From NCBI GenBank assembly GCA_028554755.1, contig JAPTOF010000001.1, positions 1,128,501 through 1,192,500 of the forward strand: a stretch of 64,000 nt of DNA. Reading direction: 5' to 3'. Positions 35,828-46,340 of this stretch are shown piece after piece; position 1 is the stretch's first letter, and every line of letters starts with the position of its first letter. Below the pieces are notes generated by a model that saw nothing but the letters and a program-made list of their open reading frames with translations, did no database searches and was not told where the DNA came from. A program made the translations under genes and the position numbers. Source of the DNA: Cordia subcordata. Lineage: Eukaryota; Streptophyta; Magnoliopsida; Boraginales; Cordiaceae.

Positions 35828-36750
35828 TTTGGTATGATGGAACAATATAAAAAGGAAGGATCATTCAAAGCATATTTCTCATGCAATACTAATTCCTTTT
35901 CTTATGTTTGGTTAAAACTATAAAAAGTTAGAATAGAATGCTCATTTTATTTCATATGTTTGGTCAAATTATTTAACAAGTTAGAAAAGTATCAAAATCA
36001 ATTATATTAACTTAAATACACTTTTTATTTGATTTGGTCTAAATTTAATTTTACGCATGACAGTTAATTTTACAAAATACTAACATAAACTAAAATACTC
36101 TTTCCTATCTTTTGATCGACAATAAGATATAGTATTACTTATTATATCATCTTTATTTTAACATTATATTTTAATTAATTTATTTTTTAAATATAATTAA
36201 GAGAAAATTTAACCATCCAATAAAATATTCATGTTTTCCAACTAGAAAAAGAGCCAAAAATGAAAGAGATGTGTTTATTTTTAACTTTTGCTTTTTAATT
36301 GTTTAAAATTTTAACTTTTTAATTTTTGAATACCGATTAAGAATTTGTTCAATAATAGATGAAAAATCAATTATTTTAAAACTTTAAAACTAGAAAAAGA
36401 GCCAAAAATGAAAGAGATGTGTTTATTTTTAACTTTTGCTTTTTAATTGTTTAAAATTTTAACTTTTTAATTTTTGAATACCGATTAAGAATTTGTTCAA
36501 TAATAGATGAAAAATCAATTATTTTATAACTTTACTTTCTTTTTTATTGATTCCCGCTTAAGTTAAAATATTTATTTCTTGAGTTTGGTTAAGGAATGGG
36601 TTTTTTAAACTTTTTCTTGAAAGGGTCATTCTATAGGAATAAGCTTTTCAACCTTAAATAGTCCTACCAAATAAAAGAAAAGAAATCAAAGTTAAAATTA
36701 CCATTTTATTACAAACCATTCGAACGTACCAAATAAAACCTTAAGAATGG
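35828..36750. repeat. Possible non-autonomous DNA transposon
   Basis: The left boundary reads TATTTGGTATGATGGAAC. The right boundary, reverse complemented, reads TTTTATTTGGTACGTTCG. These ends share ATTTGGTA(T/C)G in inverted orientation, and both flanks are otherwise unrelated. The interior is non-coding and contains the tandem duplication at 36241. Short ends make this tentative. Confidence 0.35.
36241..36536. repeat. 148-bp tandem duplication
   Basis: A unit beginning ACTAGAAAAAGAGCCAAAAA occurs at 36241-36388 and again at 36389-36536. The copies are almost identical apart from one or two bases near the right end. This suggests a recent duplication. Confidence 0.92.
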
Positions 36751-37413
36751 ACCAAAGGCCCAAGTGGAAAAGTTTGGGTAGGGCCGAAGAGTTGGTTATT
36801 CTTTTCAGTCTATTTCTGAAATATTACCAAGGAACTGGAATTCTTCATATTTAGGTATATAAGAACTAACTGCATCAATCTAGTAATCATGATGAACTGT
36901 AACAATCCCAAATCATTCAAAGCAGTAGCGAGCTAGATTATTAGTATCACTCAAAACCAAAAGTGAACCAGACCACAAGACATTGAGCTAATATTGCTTA
37001 TTCGAAGCCAGGATCAATTACGAGTAAATGGTTAAAACTTAGGCTAACTAATCTTAGCAAACCATAGGGGTTTGGTATCATTTACCCGTGTAAGTTTAAG
37101 TACATGATTATTGATCTGAATGCACACCAGAAAAAAAGTAAGTTTTATGTGCCTATGGAGTCAGATCATTAGATACATATCAGGCTTTGTCAGCACACCT
37201 AAAATCATACAGGGAATATTATTCCATTAAAAGCTGACACAATAAAGTCCTAAAAATCTTCACTGGTACAAGCTTGAGCAAAAATGGAGATTATCAAATC
37301 TCCCAAAATCTCAAAACTTCACCATGTTCTAATTAGGAAGAGATAAAATGGAGGCAATAAGTGTAAACAAGCCGGATTCCCTTGCACCTAGTTCTAGCTT
37401 TAGGGTGGCTTTT

Positions 37414-37518
37414 TGCTGTGTTTGTTATATTCTTATCTGAAATCTTAAATCTAAAAAACATATAAATTATATGCTTTTCAGATTTAAGATTTCAGATAAA
37501 CATATAACAAACGCAGCA
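37414..37518. repeat. Hairpin MITE family B, copy 3
   Basis: A 105-bp near-perfect palindrome. The left arm is TGCTGTGTTTGTTATATTC; the right arm, reverse complemented, is TGCTGCGTTTGTTATATG. Both arms continue TTATCTGAAATCTTAAATCT. It would form a strong hairpin if transcribed. It lies about 140 bp downstream of the TRM-like stop codon. Confidence 0.8.
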
Positions 37519-37657
37519 CTAGTCATTGTAGATAGCTGATCCATATTAGCCTGCAATTGCATGAGTAAAACGACCCTGAGCTGTTGCTAAACAATATTTG
37601 CTAGGCTAGCTAGTTACTCTCCAGTTACAAGAAATGAAAAAGCTAACTCAGTGGTCT

Positions 37658-40600
37658 TCAGGGGTGGAGAGGGATCAACATATCCAGCAGCTCATTCATT
37701 AGAGAAGCAAAAATCTCAGCTTCCAACTCCAAAGCCACTTCCTTACTTTCTTCATCCAACTTCTTCCATTCTCCAGCCTTTTCCATGTCTCTAACATACG
37801 CTTGTTGGTTCTTCTGCACCTGCCATTCTAGCAACAATTCGCGGCTTTCTCCATTTATCCATTCTTTTGCTGCACATAAGAGCTCGTTTTCAGCTGCAGA
37901 ATAAGCAGCCAAGTTTTTTCTCTGTCCATAGCCATAAGTTATTCTCTCCCTAAAGAAATCCAGCAATAAGTTGTCTGCAGCTTCTAGTTTGGAGCTATAT
38001 GATGGCATTGCGGCTTTGATGAGCTGGAGTAACTTCAACGGTTTTTCTTCTGCGCGGTCGTGTTCTTCTTCTACATCCAGACTGGAGTTATCTTGGTCAG
38101 AATCTGAGGCATTGCGCTCTTCTGTCAGCGCAATTCTCTTTTCTAAATTCAACGGCTGCAGTTCAGGAAGGCGCTCAAACCGCTGAAGCTTCTTCATGAG
38201 CTTTTTGGTGGTTCCTGCAATCAGAAGTTGTCTTCTGCATTAATGAGAGTAGCTAAGCAATCATCTGATCATAAATGAATGTTTGGGGGATGGATCAATT
38301 GATTGGCATAGTAATTTCAGTTTCAATCTTCAAAAATAAATTATTTAACTGAGGTAGCTCAAATTCAGCAATTCATCAAATCATAGGGGATAACGTGTAT
38401 TTCGCTCCATTTTGTAATGTCTGAACATAAAGGTTCAAATACGAAATGCGAGTACTATATCTGACCTTCAACATGGGCAAGTCTGTGTCTGAAAGGTGAA
38501 GAAACCTCGTCGTCTTCATCAGCAAATGGACAGTCCAACACAGACACTGGACTGAATTGTTCCTTCTCCTCCTCATTTGTGCATGATTTCTGGAATGATG
38601 CATTAAGTTTGTCCGAGTTATAAGAAGAACCAACATGAAGAAAAGAAAAAGCATAATCTATGAAAGTATCATCGCAGAGCAATGAAATGAATCTCCGAGC
38701 ACATTTTCAGTAATCGGTCAAATTCTTTGTAGATTGCTCATAATTTAACTCAACAATTTGATTATACATGATGGAAAATGTGGGACCTGTTATATGAAAT
38801 TATACCCTGAGGCTGCTAAGTGCTAAGCATATTTACTTCTAGATATTTTGGACTTCAAAAGTAATTTGAAATCATGGCAAAGGTCTAAAACCATATTATT
38901 CCTATCCAAAAGAGACGTGATCAAAGTAAATTAACAAAAAGACCTACCAACGCAACATTTTTTGGACTTCAAAAGTAATTTGAAATAATAGCAAAGTCTA
39001 AAACCATATTATTACCATCCAAAAGATACATGACCGAAGTTAATTAACAAAAAGGCCTACCAATGATAGTATAGAGAATAACTTCTAATGTGAACAGGTA
39101 TCTAACCAACGTTACAAGCGGAAGTCCTTTAATATTAAGAGTTTGCTTATTTATCCTATTTGAAATAGAAATTACTTATGGCCAAAACTGGAAGAAAACT
39201 AAAAATTATTTGTCCTTTTACTAGTTGCTGCAGTTGTCCTGTTCCATAAAGGACTGCAACCACTGAAATAATAATCTCTGGATCTCTGGACATGGTCCTC
39301 AAATCATCATAAGCTGTTATCTGGCCCTTGTATCTGTATGGGGCATTAGCCAAAAAAGTACTCTCACTTAAAATGCCATGTTAGGACAAGCATTAATTTG
39401 GCAGCCCTACACGAGTCTGGCACCAAACACCTGAAACCTGACGATGATGTAACATACGTGAATGTCTTTTTCTTTTTTATTTTTCAAGGTTGACAAGGGG
39501 ACCCATCTGACTTTTGTCAAATAATAAATTACGACCCTAACCATTAAGTCAGGACTCTTAAATTAGCATAAATAATTAGAATTGAACCTGATTTATAAAT
39601 TATTTTAATTCTTACCGTAAATATTATCGCTAGGAACTACATAAATGTTGTGTAATTGTAAGTCAGTAAAGGACTGAAATCGAATTCACCCCTTTGTGAG
39701 GAGGCACCTCTTCTCCCGAAGTTACGGGGCTATTTTGCCGAGTTCCTCAGAGAGAGTTGTCTCCCGCCCTTAGGTATTCTCTATCTACCCACCTGTGTCG
39801 GTTTCGGGTACAGGTACCCGTTTGCTCATAGTCTTTCGAGCTTTTCCTGGGAGTATGGCATGGGTTACTTCAGCGCTGTAGCGCCTAGTACTCGAACATT
39901 GGCTCGAGTCATTTTCTCTACCCCTTCTTACCCTGAAAAAGCAGGGACACCTTACGTTCTTGAACCGATAACCATCTTTCGGCTAACCTAGCCTCCTTCG
40001 TCCCTCGGGACCAACAAGAGATAGTACAGGAATATTCACCTGTTGTCCATCGACTACGTCTTTCGGCCTGATCTTAGGCCCTGACTCACCCTCCGTGGAC
40101 GAACCTTGCGGAGAAACCCTTAGGTTTTCGGGGCATTGGATTCTCACCAATGTTTGCGTTACTCAAGCCGACATTCTCGCTTCCGCTTCGTCCACCACTG
40201 CTCGCGCGGAGGCTTCTCTCTAAGGCGGAACGCTCCCCTATTACGTCGAAACTTAATTTTTACGCTGAGACTGTTTTTGAAAAAAACAAAAATGTTATTC
40301 GGCTGTAAATCGGTAACTTCAATTGGAATCCTTATCCAGCTTTATTGGCACGAGAAAAGTAGAGAAATTGCAGCTTCTCCAGTATGTTACCATATCAAGC
40401 AAAATCGAGCAGAGACTACGTGCATTAGGCCCACGAGTAATTAATCCCAGACCACTTTCATCCGTCAAAAGAGTCAACTAAAGTGGGGGACAAAGTATGT
40501 GTGCCACCAATATCGGCTTCTTTCTTTATTAATTTCCAAACAAATTACCTAGTATGGTTGGATGGAAGATACGATTATGTAAAGAATTAATTTTAAAATC

Positions 40601-42885
40601 AGTGATATGGTAAATTTTATTTTATTAATCTCATTTTTTAAAATAAATTATGATTTGAAACCCCCCCCCCCCCAACACCCCACCCCCACACAAGAGAAGC
40701 CAAGTCACGGGCAACCAAGTTGCATACACTTTTAAAATGCTCCAATCACTCACTTCCATTGAAGAATTTCAAATTTGTTAAAACTCACTTCATTTTACTA
40801 ATACAAGAAACATCAGGCTTAAGAATGCTTTTTGTTTTTCTTTGTAACTTAGATTTCCTCTATTTGAGTCTTGACTTTGCTACTAAAAAGAAATAAATAT
40901 TTGCATAGTTGGTATTTGTCAAGATATGGATAGTTTTCGTTATTTTTTGAATTGTCGTTGTATATCTACAAAGTATTTTAGTATGCAAAATTCTTTTCAA
41001 ATTAAAGATACCATAGAGTTGTGTAGAGATAGAATACTCTCTGTAATTGTTTTATAAATGTAGTAAATGAGAAAATATTTTTCACTTGTGCTCCCTTATT
41101 TTTCGTGGGTTTTTTTCAACAATGTCTCTTCTCTTATACAAAGTGAAGGGAAAAAAACTATGTTCAAAACAAACAAGGGAAAAACGAAATAGATTATTAA
41201 ATTTTAACATTCGAATGATTTTTAAAATAACTGGCTTAATTGCACACCACCAAACTATGGTATGTCTTGACAGAAGTTAATGACCAAAAGAAGAAAAATA
41301 ATATGTATTTATTTGAGTGTAATGGTATGCTTGAACGCAGTTAATGACCAAAAAGAAGAGAAATAATGTGTATTTATTTGACTGTAAAAGAGAAATGGAC
41401 AAGGGTCTTTTAAGTCATAACAAAAGACCAGGGCTGACCTAGTCCAACCTTGACCACCAAAGCAGACAGATTTGCACGTTTCAACGTCGTAGATCCCGCG
41501 AATGGACAAAACCCAGCGGGACCATCGCCGTTGGATCACTCAACAGTATCTCCATCCCATAGACTTGAAAGTGACTCTATGTTTCCCAAGAAATACCCCG
41601 CACGTGAACATATTTATTAGCTCCAGCTATCTATCCTCCATCTTTTACCGCTGCGAAAATTCACTAATACCGAAACACTTCAGATTTTTTCATTAATACT
41701 CTCTGGACAACTTCTTCAATTGTTTAACATGTTTCAAATTTTTGAATGGATTCAAATGCCAAGTAAAATTTTTGACTGCGTTCTATTTGAATTGCTTTCA
41801 GAACACTAAATGGAAAAGGTGTTACTTAAAAAGCTTCTACCCTAAATGAAAAAAAAGCACAATATAATACACAGAAACTTGTAACATGCACGAGATTAGG
41901 AAAGGGGCCGATATAGTCAAAACCGAAAGAAGAAGACAAATCATGTTTTCTTTCTGACCGAAGAGCGACAAGCACGATTAATCTGATACGATTATATATT
42001 TTGGATTAGTAAAATGGAGTTATCACATTAATGAAAAAAAATGAGGCAAAAAATGAAAATTTGCATATCAAGGCATGGCCAACTGAATTATTAAGAAAGC
42101 TCAACAACAGACACAAGCAACAAGCACATAAAAAAGACTTACTAAGCAGCAAGCATGCAATAAAGAAGCCTTGCCTTAGAGTTTGTAGAGTTGTTTGTGC
42201 TGGCGGTTGCATCCGCGGAGTCACATTTGTCACTGACAGCTACGTCAACTCTCTTGCCGTTGACCGCATTTTTTTCACTCAAAACGACATCGTCTTTCCT
42301 CTCGCTTAAATTAAAATTCCCACTTGAATCATCGGACGTAGTAATAGTAAAATCACTATCCGACCAGCTATCACTTTTTTTACTGTTGCTCTCACTTGAG
42401 CAACTATTCGAATCCACAGTTGCAGTGTCTTTCTTCATCATGAACGGCTCGGATTTCACCTCCTTCGCCGATTTCCACCGTTGGATCTCTTTAAGATCAT
42501 TTTTCATCCAGAAACTTTTCTTGAGGAGCTCCCTTGACAAACTCCTAGGCAAGAGAGCGAGTCTGGGCTTTGTTTGGCGGCGCGAGGACGTTGATTTAAC
42601 CCCGGTAAAAGGGAAATGTTTAACCGCGTTAATCACGGCCTCGGAAGCTTTCTGGAAGGTTGATATTGCAGACTTGCTCTTGATAAGCTTCGGGGCTTTT
42701 TTCTTGTGCATTGCTTGCTGCTTATTTTTCATGTCGACTTCGAGAAGAAATCGCACGGTGGTGCAACATTGGCGGCGCGGGTAGCTTCGAAACCCGCTCG
42801 AGGAGCACGAGCTGAGATCATCCAGGAGATAATCTTTTAGCAGCAATGGCTTTGGCGTTGCCTTCACTAATGACTTTGACCCCAT
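37658..42885 (-). CDS. DUF4378 / TRM-like protein
   Basis: Proposed exons are 42175-42885, 38466-38589 and 37658-38214, giving 463 residues. Exon 1 starts MGSKSLVKATPKPLLLKDYL and carries DDLSSCSSSGFRSYPRRQCC and a serine/acid-rich stretch. Exon 2 encodes EEEKEQFSPVSVLDCPF, a hallmark of this family. Exon 3 encodes TTKKLMKKLQRFERLPEL and a helical C-terminal DUF4378-like domain ending MNELLDML. Related TRM proteins recruit TON1 and PP2A to cortical microtubules in division-plane control; that role is family knowledge, not visible here. Exons 2-3 join with GT-AG. The exon 1 end is uncertain: the frame-preserving donor is GC (TCTAAG then GCAAGG), whereas the nearby GTAAGT would create a stop if spliced to 38589. 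Intron 1 (about 3.6 kb) contains plastid rRNA DNA. If the intron call is wrong, exon 1 may be a separate gene ending at 42142. Confidence 0.78.
38847..39070. repeat. 114-bp tandem duplication in TRM-like intron 1
   Basis: A unit starting TTTGGACTTCAAAAGTAATT and ending near the AACAAAAAG(A/G)CCTACCAA block occurs at 38847-38960 and 38961-39070. There are about ten differences, so it is older than the 148-bp duplication at 36241. Confidence 0.85.
39174..39376 (-). pseudogene. Unidentified coding-like fragment in TRM-like intron 1
   Basis: A minus-strand open frame reads ESTFLANAPYRYKGQITAY, then DDLRTMSRDPEIIISVVAVL and YGTGQLQQL before degenerating. It has balanced, globular-looking composition, unlike the A/T-run frames around it. 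It is not in frame with the TRM exons as I built them. I do not recognise the family. It could be an exon of a captured gene fragment, an alternative exon, or chance. Confidence 0.3.
39689..40240 (-). rRNA. Partial chloroplast 23S rRNA DNA insertion (NUPT), non-functional
   Basis: About 550 bp match the middle of plastid 23S rRNA in reverse orientation. Landmarks on the plus strand are CTCCCGAAGTTACGGGGC, TATTTTGCCGAGTTCC, GTGTCGGTTTCGGGTACAGG, CCATCTTTCGGCTAACCTAG and TTACTCAAGCCGACATTCTC, ending TAAGGCGGAACGCTCCCC. Several small differences and lost bases relative to a normal rRNA, the truncation at both ends, and its position inside an intron show it is a nuclear copy, not a gene. GC content stands out against the AT-rich flanks. 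Confidence 0.93.
40241..40480. other. Moderately complex DNA next to the plastid insertion
   Basis: Immediately after the 23S match, about 240 bp are less AT-rich than typical intron sequence here. A minus-strand frame reads ARSLCSILLDMVTYWRSCNF, without a family match I can name. It may be part of the same insertion event (other organellar DNA joined to the rRNA piece) or host sequence. Confidence 0.3.
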
Positions 42886-43785
42886 TGCAATAGAACTTAA
42901 CTTTTCGTAAAATACTGAAGCTAGCTAGCTAGCTATATAAGCTAGGTGTTATAGAAAAGGCTTTGAATTAAAATTAGGCAAGCAATAAAGATTGAATAGA
43001 GACACAAATTGAAAGCTGAAACTATTATGGAAAAAGCTGGTGAAAAAATAGGATCAGAATTCAGAGTGCATTAAAGTAAGAATGCATTATATTGTGTGAA
43101 CTGCAAAAAAGGACTGAGGAGATTGAACAGTGTCAGCTTTGCTCCAGCAAAAATGAGAAGTACAGAAAACAGTGAATTGTAAATGGTCTTAATAAAGGGT
43201 TTCTTTTTTTTTTTTTGTGTGGGGGGGGGGGGTGGTATGAAAGTGACAGGTAGCTTCGGTTATGGGAGGTTAAGATCTCAAGATACAGAAAGCTGGAAAT
43301 GAAACATTGATTTTCAACTGAGATACTACTACAGGGAGCGCATGCAGACAAGAAAGACTATATAAGCAGATTGTTTTCATGTAGAAAGTTGTTTGATGGA
43401 AGAAGAAGCTTGGATGCTTCTTGTAATGGTTCTTTTTTTTTTTTTGAATCTCAAGTTTGATTAAAATAATGTTGTTTGATTTCGTTTTGTTTAATAATTG
43501 GGTAATTGGCTGTCGTATTTAATGTGGGGTACGTGTGAGATTTGTTTTGCAAATCCCTCAGCTGTTAGACTTGGGACTGACCAGTAGTTGACCTTCCTAA
43601 TAATATATTAATATAATTATTAACGAAATTTTTACTTTGTCTCTTGCTTTTGCTTGCGCACACCTAACATGGCATGCTGCGCAATGAATTGACACTGGCA
43701 TAGTAACTCACCCAGTGTAATTAATTATAATTAAAAATATTTAAATCCGAATTAATGCTCCCCCACTCCCCACCCCCACGAACAA

Positions 43786-43834
<49 letters not shown>

Positions 43835-45130
43835 CAACGCTTTTCATTTTAAATATTTTCTAATCTTTACTTGACCTAAAATATGCATTGGAGTGCATGC
43901 TTTGCTGTATTAGAGAATTTATAACTTCAGAATAAATCGATCTATTACATTATTTTTAGATTTAAAGTAAATCTCCCATAATAGAAAGAAAAAAGAAAAG
44001 GAAAAACACATCTGGTATGCGTTTATGGTGTATATTAACCATGTTAATGAATCAGATCTTAGTCATTTCATGAAAGAAATCTGAATAATAATATTTTGAT
44101 AATTCTTGTTGATACGAAATAACGTAATTGTTATTATTTAAATCTCTTGTTGATTACATGTTGATTACTGTTATCGTAATTCAAGTGTATATTTAGTCGA
44201 TGAGATCCAACAGATTATTGTTATAATTTTGACCAATGGGTGACCCTTGACTACGATTTTTACTAGAGTACTACTCGCCAAATCATCATAATAACAACAT
44301 AAGAAGTTGATTGAGGTAATCATGTATGGAGTATAATTTGCTGCTTGTGATTGTTGTAATATATCTTATTTAATTTTAAATTCGGGAAATGATTAAAATT
44401 AGATTTGTTTGTTTCCAAACTGAAATTCAAATATTAATGGCTAGGACCCCTATAAATCAAAGAGATAGAATTATGTAGATAACCTTGTAGAGACATAGAG
44501 TTTAAGATTTAATTTCGCCTTTAAAAAACTCAAGGAATATATTGGCTTGTTAAGAAAGCAAAGGAGAATTAATTTTCCAACAATATCATACAGATTGGGT
44601 GTTGCATACAGTAGTGATATTGCAATTTATAATCAACCTCAAGAAAATTCAAAGCCCCTTAATTCTCCTTGCAAGCTCTGTCTCCATGAAAATTTGGGTT
44701 TATTAATTTATAATGAATTTTTACTAATTGTCAGTGCAGCTCTCTTTAATTAATCAAGACCAAGAATTGTGCATGCGTGCCAAGCCCAGGAAGCAGCTAA
44801 GCTTCACCCCCTCTCTTTGGATTTGGATAGATTATTTATAATGTTATAATATTATCACAATACAAGTATAGTTTAATCATCGTTCACTCTCAGTATGACA
44901 ACTATAATTTTATTATCTTTTTTACTCTAAACTAGGGTATTTCAAGTCACGTTAAACTCGAGATTAATTCCAACACGGTTGAGAGTGGTGAAAGAAAATA
45001 TATATACTTTATGTAATCAATTACATATTACAGTTTACCGATGGAAAACAAAATTTTGCGCAAAAATGATACTAACAATAACGAATAACATACAAAGGGA
45101 AAAAGAACTGTCCCCGGCACACTCTAAACA
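42886..45130. other. Intergenic: TRM-like promoter/5' UTR and DREB1 downstream region
   Basis: About 500 bp upstream of the TRM-like start are likely leader and promoter, with tandem GCTA repeats near 42921-42933, a poly(T)-(G) run at about 43202-43232 and a T-run at 43432. Further right are an AT/GTAT microsatellite (about 43790-43832) and AT-rich DNA. No gene is seen. Confidence 0.55.
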
Positions 45131-45135
45131 ACACA

Positions 45136-45139
<4 letters not shown>

Positions 45140-45199
<60 letters not shown>
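45140..45199. repeat. (AT)n microsatellite
   Basis: About 30 uninterrupted AT units, some 115 bp past the DREB1 stop codon. Confidence 0.95.
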
Positions 45200-45202
<3 letters not shown>

Positions 45203-45312
45203 TCATCTTCAACCTACTTGACCCCAGAAAAATGAAAAAAAAAAAATCTAAAGAAAACGAAAGAAGAATATATCGCCCCCTAAGCCCTAGCTATAGGCTA
45301 GCCTATATCAGA

Positions 45313-46065
45313 TCAAAAGGAGTAACTCCACAAAGATACCTCAGCATCATCACTGTCCATGTCATCCCAACTGAATTTATCCACTAAATCAAAGCAGGAA
45401 GGTGATGGAGAATACAAAAGCCCTTCTGCCATTTCTGCAAAGGCTCCCGCAGGCTTGAAAAGCTCAACACTGGCTTCATGGTCATTTGTGCAAATAAATT
45501 CATCATCATATATCATCATCTTTGCCTCCTCTGCATTTTCACCACTAGTAAAGCCAGCCGCATGATTAGCAGAAGTTTTGTGATGATCATTTTGTTGCAG
45601 CAATTGATCAACTCGATCATCATCACCCTTCCGGGGCCTAAACGCTTCGGCAGCTTCAACGGCCGCTTTGCGTATATCATTCGGGTCCTTGGAGACCGGC
45701 ACGGGCAAGCGCCAGACGGAGTCGGCGAAATTCAAGCACGCAGACTGACCCCTGAGTGCCAATGCAGCAACATCATGAGCTCTGGCAGCCATTTCAGGTG
45801 TTGGGTAAGTCCCTAACCATATCCTCTTCTGCTCGTTCGGCTCGCGCAACTCGCAAACCCACTTGTTCAAATTCCTCCTCCTCACACCTCTATACAGCGG
45901 GTGCCTAGTCTCCTTAAACTTCCTCCTCCCAGCTTTCTTCTTAGGCCTGCTCGATGCCAGCACTATGACTTCTTCATCAGAATGTGACACCGACGACGTC
46001 GAAGGCATCTCGACATTCAACCCACCGGAGGGTCGTGATCGTGAGCACGGCGTTGAAGCTTCCAT
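45313..46065 (-). CDS. DREB1: DREB1/CBF-type AP2/ERF transcription factor
   Basis: A single-exon gene of 250 residues. One AP2 domain (about residues 57-116) reads [30 protein letters not shown] and [15 protein letters not shown]. It is preceded by the DREB1 signature in the form [16 protein letters not shown], and followed by DSVWRLPVP (usually DSAWR). The acidic C-terminus ends LWSYSF, the LWSY activation motif. DREB1/CBF factors bind the CRT/DRE element (core CCGAC) and activate cold, drought or salt response genes and often restrain growth via gibberellin metabolism. The neighbourhood suggests the DDF1/DDF2 subgroup rather than the classical cold CBF array, since it is a single copy here. 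It is transcribed from a G-box-containing promoter at about 46120-46340. Confidence 0.94.
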   Translation of the reverse strand: MEASTPCSRSRPSGGLNVEMPSTSSVSHSDEEVIVLASSRPKKKAGRRKFKETRHPLYRGVRRRNLNKWVCELREPNEQKRIWLGTYPTPEMAARAHDVAALALRGQSACLNFADSVWRLPVPVSKDPNDIRKAAVEAAEAFRPRKGDDDRVDQLLQQNDHHKTSANHAAGFTSGENAEEAKMMIYDDEFICTNDHEASVELFKPAGAFAEMAEGLLYSPSPSCFDLVDKFSWDDMDSDDAEVSLWSYSF

Positions 46066-46147
46066 TGATAGATCAAGATGGATGAAAATTTTTTAAGTTT
46101 TTTTTTGGAAAACAAGGGCTCTGACTAAGGTGTGGACGCAGCTGGGG

Positions 46148-46242
46148 TATTATATAGTTTTTGGATACAACACGTGCATACGATTCGGACGCGCAGAAGC
46201 CACTAGGTTGGCCCACGCATTTTCTTATTCCCCGAGAACTAA

Positions 46243-46274
<32 letters not shown>

Positions 46275-46340
46275 CACGTGGGACCATACTAGTTTATGAT
46301 CCCCTTTCTTGGGGATATTTCGTATTTAATATACCACGTG
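46148..46340 (-). promoter_or_regulatory. DREB1 promoter: TATA box and three G-boxes
   Basis: Reading upstream of the DREB1 gene: a TATA-like CTATATAATA at about 46148-46157, some 85 bp before the ATG, then CACGTG palindromes at 46171-46176, 46275-46280 and 46335-46340. A TA repeat lies between (about 46253-46274). G-boxes are bound by PIF, MYC and bZIP factors. In DREB1 genes, G/E-boxes mediate circadian, light and cold input in Arabidopsis, so stress or light control is likely but inferred. Confidence 0.65.

Larger units (their letters stand above)
35035..37650. other. Intergenic DNA upstream of the UTR gene and downstream of the TRM-like gene
   Basis: No gene is visible. It holds a possible 930-bp DNA element (35828-36750) with an internal 148-bp tandem duplication, and a family B hairpin MITE (37414-37518). 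Short open frames are not supported. Confidence 0.6.

Noticed and set aside
39689..40240. Functional rRNA gene
   Set aside because: Only the middle of plastid 23S is present, with sequence changes and inside an intron; it cannot act as an rRNA gene.
42191..42784. 197-codon plus-strand frame opposite the TRM-like exon 1
   Set aside because: It is the antisense shadow of a strongly supported coding exon; composition (Leu/Ser/Phe-rich) and the lack of family motifs fit a shadow.
44979..45221. 80-codon frame ending in repeated IY residues
   Set aside because: It is the AT microsatellite read as protein.
45478..46096. Plus-strand frames across the DREB1 gene
   Set aside because: Antisense shadows of the AP2/ERF coding sequence.
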